Source of the DNA: Belliella alkalica
GTDB taxonomy: Bacteria > Bacteroidota > Bacteroidia > Cytophagales > Cyclobacteriaceae
NCBI RefSeq assembly: GCF_022549785.1
Contig: NZ_JAKZGO010000023.1
Location: 288-58,275, forward strand
Direction of reading: 5' to 3'
Length of the DNA: 57,988 bases
Made by a program: the position numbers and the translations under genes. Each line of letters begins with the position of its first letter. Position 1 is the stretch's first letter. This document shows positions 56,227-57,988 of this stretch, piece after piece. The notes beneath the pieces are model-generated. The model had not been told where the DNA came from and searched no databases. It saw nothing but the letters and a program-made list of their open reading frames with translations.

Positions 56227-57390
56227 ATGAACGAAAGGTATATGCAACGTGGCGTTTCAGCCTCCAAAGAAGATGTCCACCAAGCAATTTCAAAGTTGGA
56301 CAAAGGTCTTTTTCCAAAAGCATTTTGCAAGATAGTAGAAGATACACTGGGCAATGACCCTGATTATTGCAACATTATGCATGCTGATGGGGCAGGGACA
56401 AAGTCTGCCTTGGCTTATATGTATTGGAAGGAAACTGGGGATTTGAGTGTATGGAAAGGAATTGCCCAAGATGCCATCATCATGAACACCGATGATTTAC
56501 TTTGTGTAGGTGCGATCAATAATATCTTGGTATCATCGACAATTGGTAGAAACAAGAACCTCGTTCCTGGAGAAGTGATCTCTGCAATCATCAATGGAAC
56601 CGAAGAAGTTCTCCAAATGCTCAGGGACAATGGTGTAAATGTTGTTTTGACTGGTGGAGAGACAGCTGATGTTGGAGATTTGGTAAGGACGATTATTGTG
56701 GATAGTACCGTCACTTGCAGAATGCGACGTGACGAAGTGATCTCAAATGATCAAATCAAAGCAGGGGATGTTGTGGTTGGCCTTTCATCTTATGGACAGG
56801 CAAGCTATGAGGATTTTTATAATGGTGGAATGGGCAGCAATGGCTTAACTTCTGCCCGACATGACGTTTTTTCAAAAGTATTAAAGACTAAATTTCCAGA
56901 AAGTTTTGATCCAGCAGTACCTGAAAGCTTGGTTTATTCGGGAAAATATAATTTAACTGATGCCGCTCCAGGCACCTCTGTGGATATTGGAAAGTTGGTC
57001 CTTTCACCGACAAGAACTTATGCTCCAATCATGGTAGATGTGTTGAAATATCTCAGACCTCAGATACATGGAATCGTACACTGTAGCGGTGGTGCACAGA
57101 CCAAAGTATTGCATTTTGTGGACAATGTACACGTGATCAAAGACAATCTTTTCGAAACACCACCATTATTCAAGATTATCCAAGAAGAAAGTGGTACAGA
57201 TTGGAAAGAGATGTACAAAGTTTTCAACATGGGTCATAGAATGGAAATCTACCTCGAAGAAAGATATGCCGAAGAGATTATAGATATCGCTGAAGGCTTT
57301 GGCGTAGAAGCAAAAATCATCGGAAGAGTAGTACCACATGAAGGAAAGAAAGTTACTGTTCAGGGTGCTCATGGGACTTTTGAATATTAA
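56227..57390 (+). CDS. purM: Phosphoribosylformylglycinamidine cyclo-ligase
   Basis: Makes aminoimidazole ribonucleotide (AIR), the substrate of PurK encoded nearby. 387 residues, longer than the ~345 of E. coli but usual for Bacteroidota. Conserved MHADGAGTKSALAYMYW, GGETADVGDLV and VGLSSYGQASYEDFYNGGMGSNGLT are the ATP- and FGAM-binding segments. Its start is 177 bases after the divergent MutS-like gene. It is not in one operon with purE-purK. Confidence 0.93.
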   Translation: MNERYMQRGVSASKEDVHQAISKLDKGLFPKAFCKIVEDTLGNDPDYCNIMHADGAGTKSALAYMYWKETGDLSVWKGIAQDAIIMNTDDLLCVGAINNILVSSTIGRNKNLVPGEVISAIINGTEEVLQMLRDNGVNVVLTGGETADVGDLVRTIIVDSTVTCRMRRDEVISNDQIKAGDVVVGLSSYGQASYEDFYNGGMGSNGLTSARHDVFSKVLKTKFPESFDPAVPESLVYSGKYNLTDAAPGTSVDIGKLVLSPTRTYAPIMVDVLKYLRPQIHGIVHCSGGAQTKVLHFVDNVHVIKDNLFETPPLFKIIQEESGTDWKEMYKVFNMGHRMEIYLEERYAEEIIDIAEGFGVEAKIIGRVVPHEGKKVTVQGAHGTFEY

Positions 57391-57509
57391 TGTTTTTTTG
57401 GTAGTAAGAATTATGGAAGTCTAAAATTTGATTAAGTTTATCTTTCAAATAAACAGGGTGAAAAGCTTCCTAATTGGGAAATTATTTTTAATTTTAAATA
57501 AGTATTTCA

Positions 57510-57752
57510 ATGAAATCAAATTTTGAAATAGATTTCTTGCCTGATGCTGTTGATTTTCTTGAGGAATTGGACGAAAAAACTCGAGAAAAAATTTATTATA
57601 ACCTCAAAAAATCGCAATTCGTAAATGATCATGAATTGTTTAAAAAGCTATCAGATTTGATATGGGAGTTTAGGACGTTATATAAAGGAAAAGCATATCG
57701 GCTATTTGCATTTTGGGATAAATCGGATGGCAGAAATAAGTTGTTGAACTAA
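57510..57752 (+). CDS. HigB/RelE-like toxin, apparently C-terminally shortened
   Basis: An 80-residue protein resembling the phage-derived Gp49/HigB-type toxins (PF05973): FLPDAVDFLEELDEKTREKIYYNL, then LWELR-like IWEFRTLYKGKAYRLFAFWDK. HigB toxins cut mRNA on the ribosome. Family members usually run to ~105-115 residues and continue with a HGF(x)KKT segment, which is missing here; the frame ends KSDGRNKLLN and stops. It is probably a truncated, perhaps inactive copy. No antitoxin ORF follows; an integrase does. Confidence 0.65.
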   Translation: MKSNFEIDFLPDAVDFLEELDEKTREKIYYNLKKSQFVNDHELFKKLSDLIWEFRTLYKGKAYRLFAFWDKSDGRNKLLN

Positions 57753-57850
57753 ACCTCCTTCGTCGGTAGTATTTACATTATCTTCAAGTGGTTGATTTTT
57801 TGGTATTTATCGTAAATTTACACCATGTTAAATCATTAATTTATATCATC

Positions 57851-57988
57851 ATGGAAAAAAAAGTTTGCGTCAAAGGATGTATGAAGAGATGTCTTATCGG
57901 CATTACTCTCCAAGAAGTATCAAGACATATCTAAGTCTTGTAAGTGTTGTTTCAGGTCACTTCGGAAAGAGTCCCGATTTGATCAGTA
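57851..57988 (+). pseudogene. Tyrosine recombinase/integrase, N-terminal part, frame broken at start
   Basis: From ~57865 to the window edge the + strand encodes LRQRMYEEMSYRHYSPRSIK, then TYLSLVSVVSGHFGKSPDLI, the N-terminal SAM-like DNA-binding domain of site-specific integrases (Phage_int_SAM_4 type). The only good ATG (57851, ATGGAAAAAAAAGTT) is in another frame; one extra A in the A8 run would give MEKKSLRQRMYEEM, a natural start. Alternatives are a start at TTG 57865 or ATG 57877. The gene runs off the right edge, so the catalytic domain is not visible. Confidence 0.6.

Overview
The window looks like a chromosomal segment of a Bacteroidota bacterium, most likely order Cytophagales and family Cyclobacteriaceae (Algoriphagus-like). 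This is an inference from low GC, a T9SS type A sorting domain, gliding lipoprotein GldB, DUF3127, DUF3810, DUF4105 and DUF2007 proteins, promoter boxes of the TAnnTTTG type and weak Shine-Dalgarno signals. Most of it is ordinary core genome on both strands. The accessory-looking parts are the left edge (a giant repetitive surface protein), several repeat-bearing intergenic regions, and the right edge (a shortened HigB-like toxin and the start of a tyrosine recombinase).

Layout: 1-8159 (-) is the first ~2719 residues of a giant secreted protein whose C-terminus lies outside the window; its last visible 912 bases are four 228-bp tandem repeats. 8160-9002 is non-coding. 9003-14191 (+) holds gltX, a small lysine-rich protein, an outer-membrane beta-barrel protein, an Nfu-type Fe-S protein with a coupled membrane metalloprotease (DUF3810), and a degenerate M23-like protein. 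14226-16144 (-) is dusB and an EamA transporter. 16183-20260 (+) is a CPBP protease, a DUF2007 protein, cdsA, gdhA and a short-form phosphatidylserine decarboxylase; CdsA and the decarboxylase belong to one phospholipid pathway. 20658-24365 (-) has two small unknown membrane proteins and a periplasmic DPP-IV peptidase. ddl follows on +, then a T9SS cargo protein (-), a DUF4105 protein, uvrB and an AlbA_2 protein (+), an ACC-deaminase/D-cysteine desulfhydrase-like enzyme (-), rluD, a candidate small RNA and a 1.45-kilo-residue AsmA/TamB-like protein (+).

39609-47836 contains a FAS1 lipoprotein (-), gldB (+), a tightly packed nth-asnB-glycosyltransferase operon (-), an esterase lipoprotein (+) and an ECF sigma factor with an overlapping small partner gene (-). 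48235-57390 contains a DUF3127 OB-fold protein with an SSB-like tip, an unknown acidic protein, a 49-residue membrane peptide, an intergenic repeat array, purK-purE (-), katG (+), a small membrane protein and a membrane-anchored MutS-family ATPase (-), and purM (+). 57510-57988 is the mobile-element-like edge.

Themes: the giant protein, the 25.7-28 kb cargo protein and GldB point to a cell that glides and/or secretes through T9SS. purE, purK and purM serve de novo purine synthesis. No complete novel defence or biosynthetic system is visible. The most unusual signals are a dispersed degenerate intergenic element (three clear copies and one weak one), the 228-bp repeat expansion, a promoter-to-terminator small RNA unit at about 34.78-34.94 kb, the SSB-like tail on the DUF3127 protein, the membrane-tethered MutS homologue, and the A8 tract that breaks the start of the recombinase.
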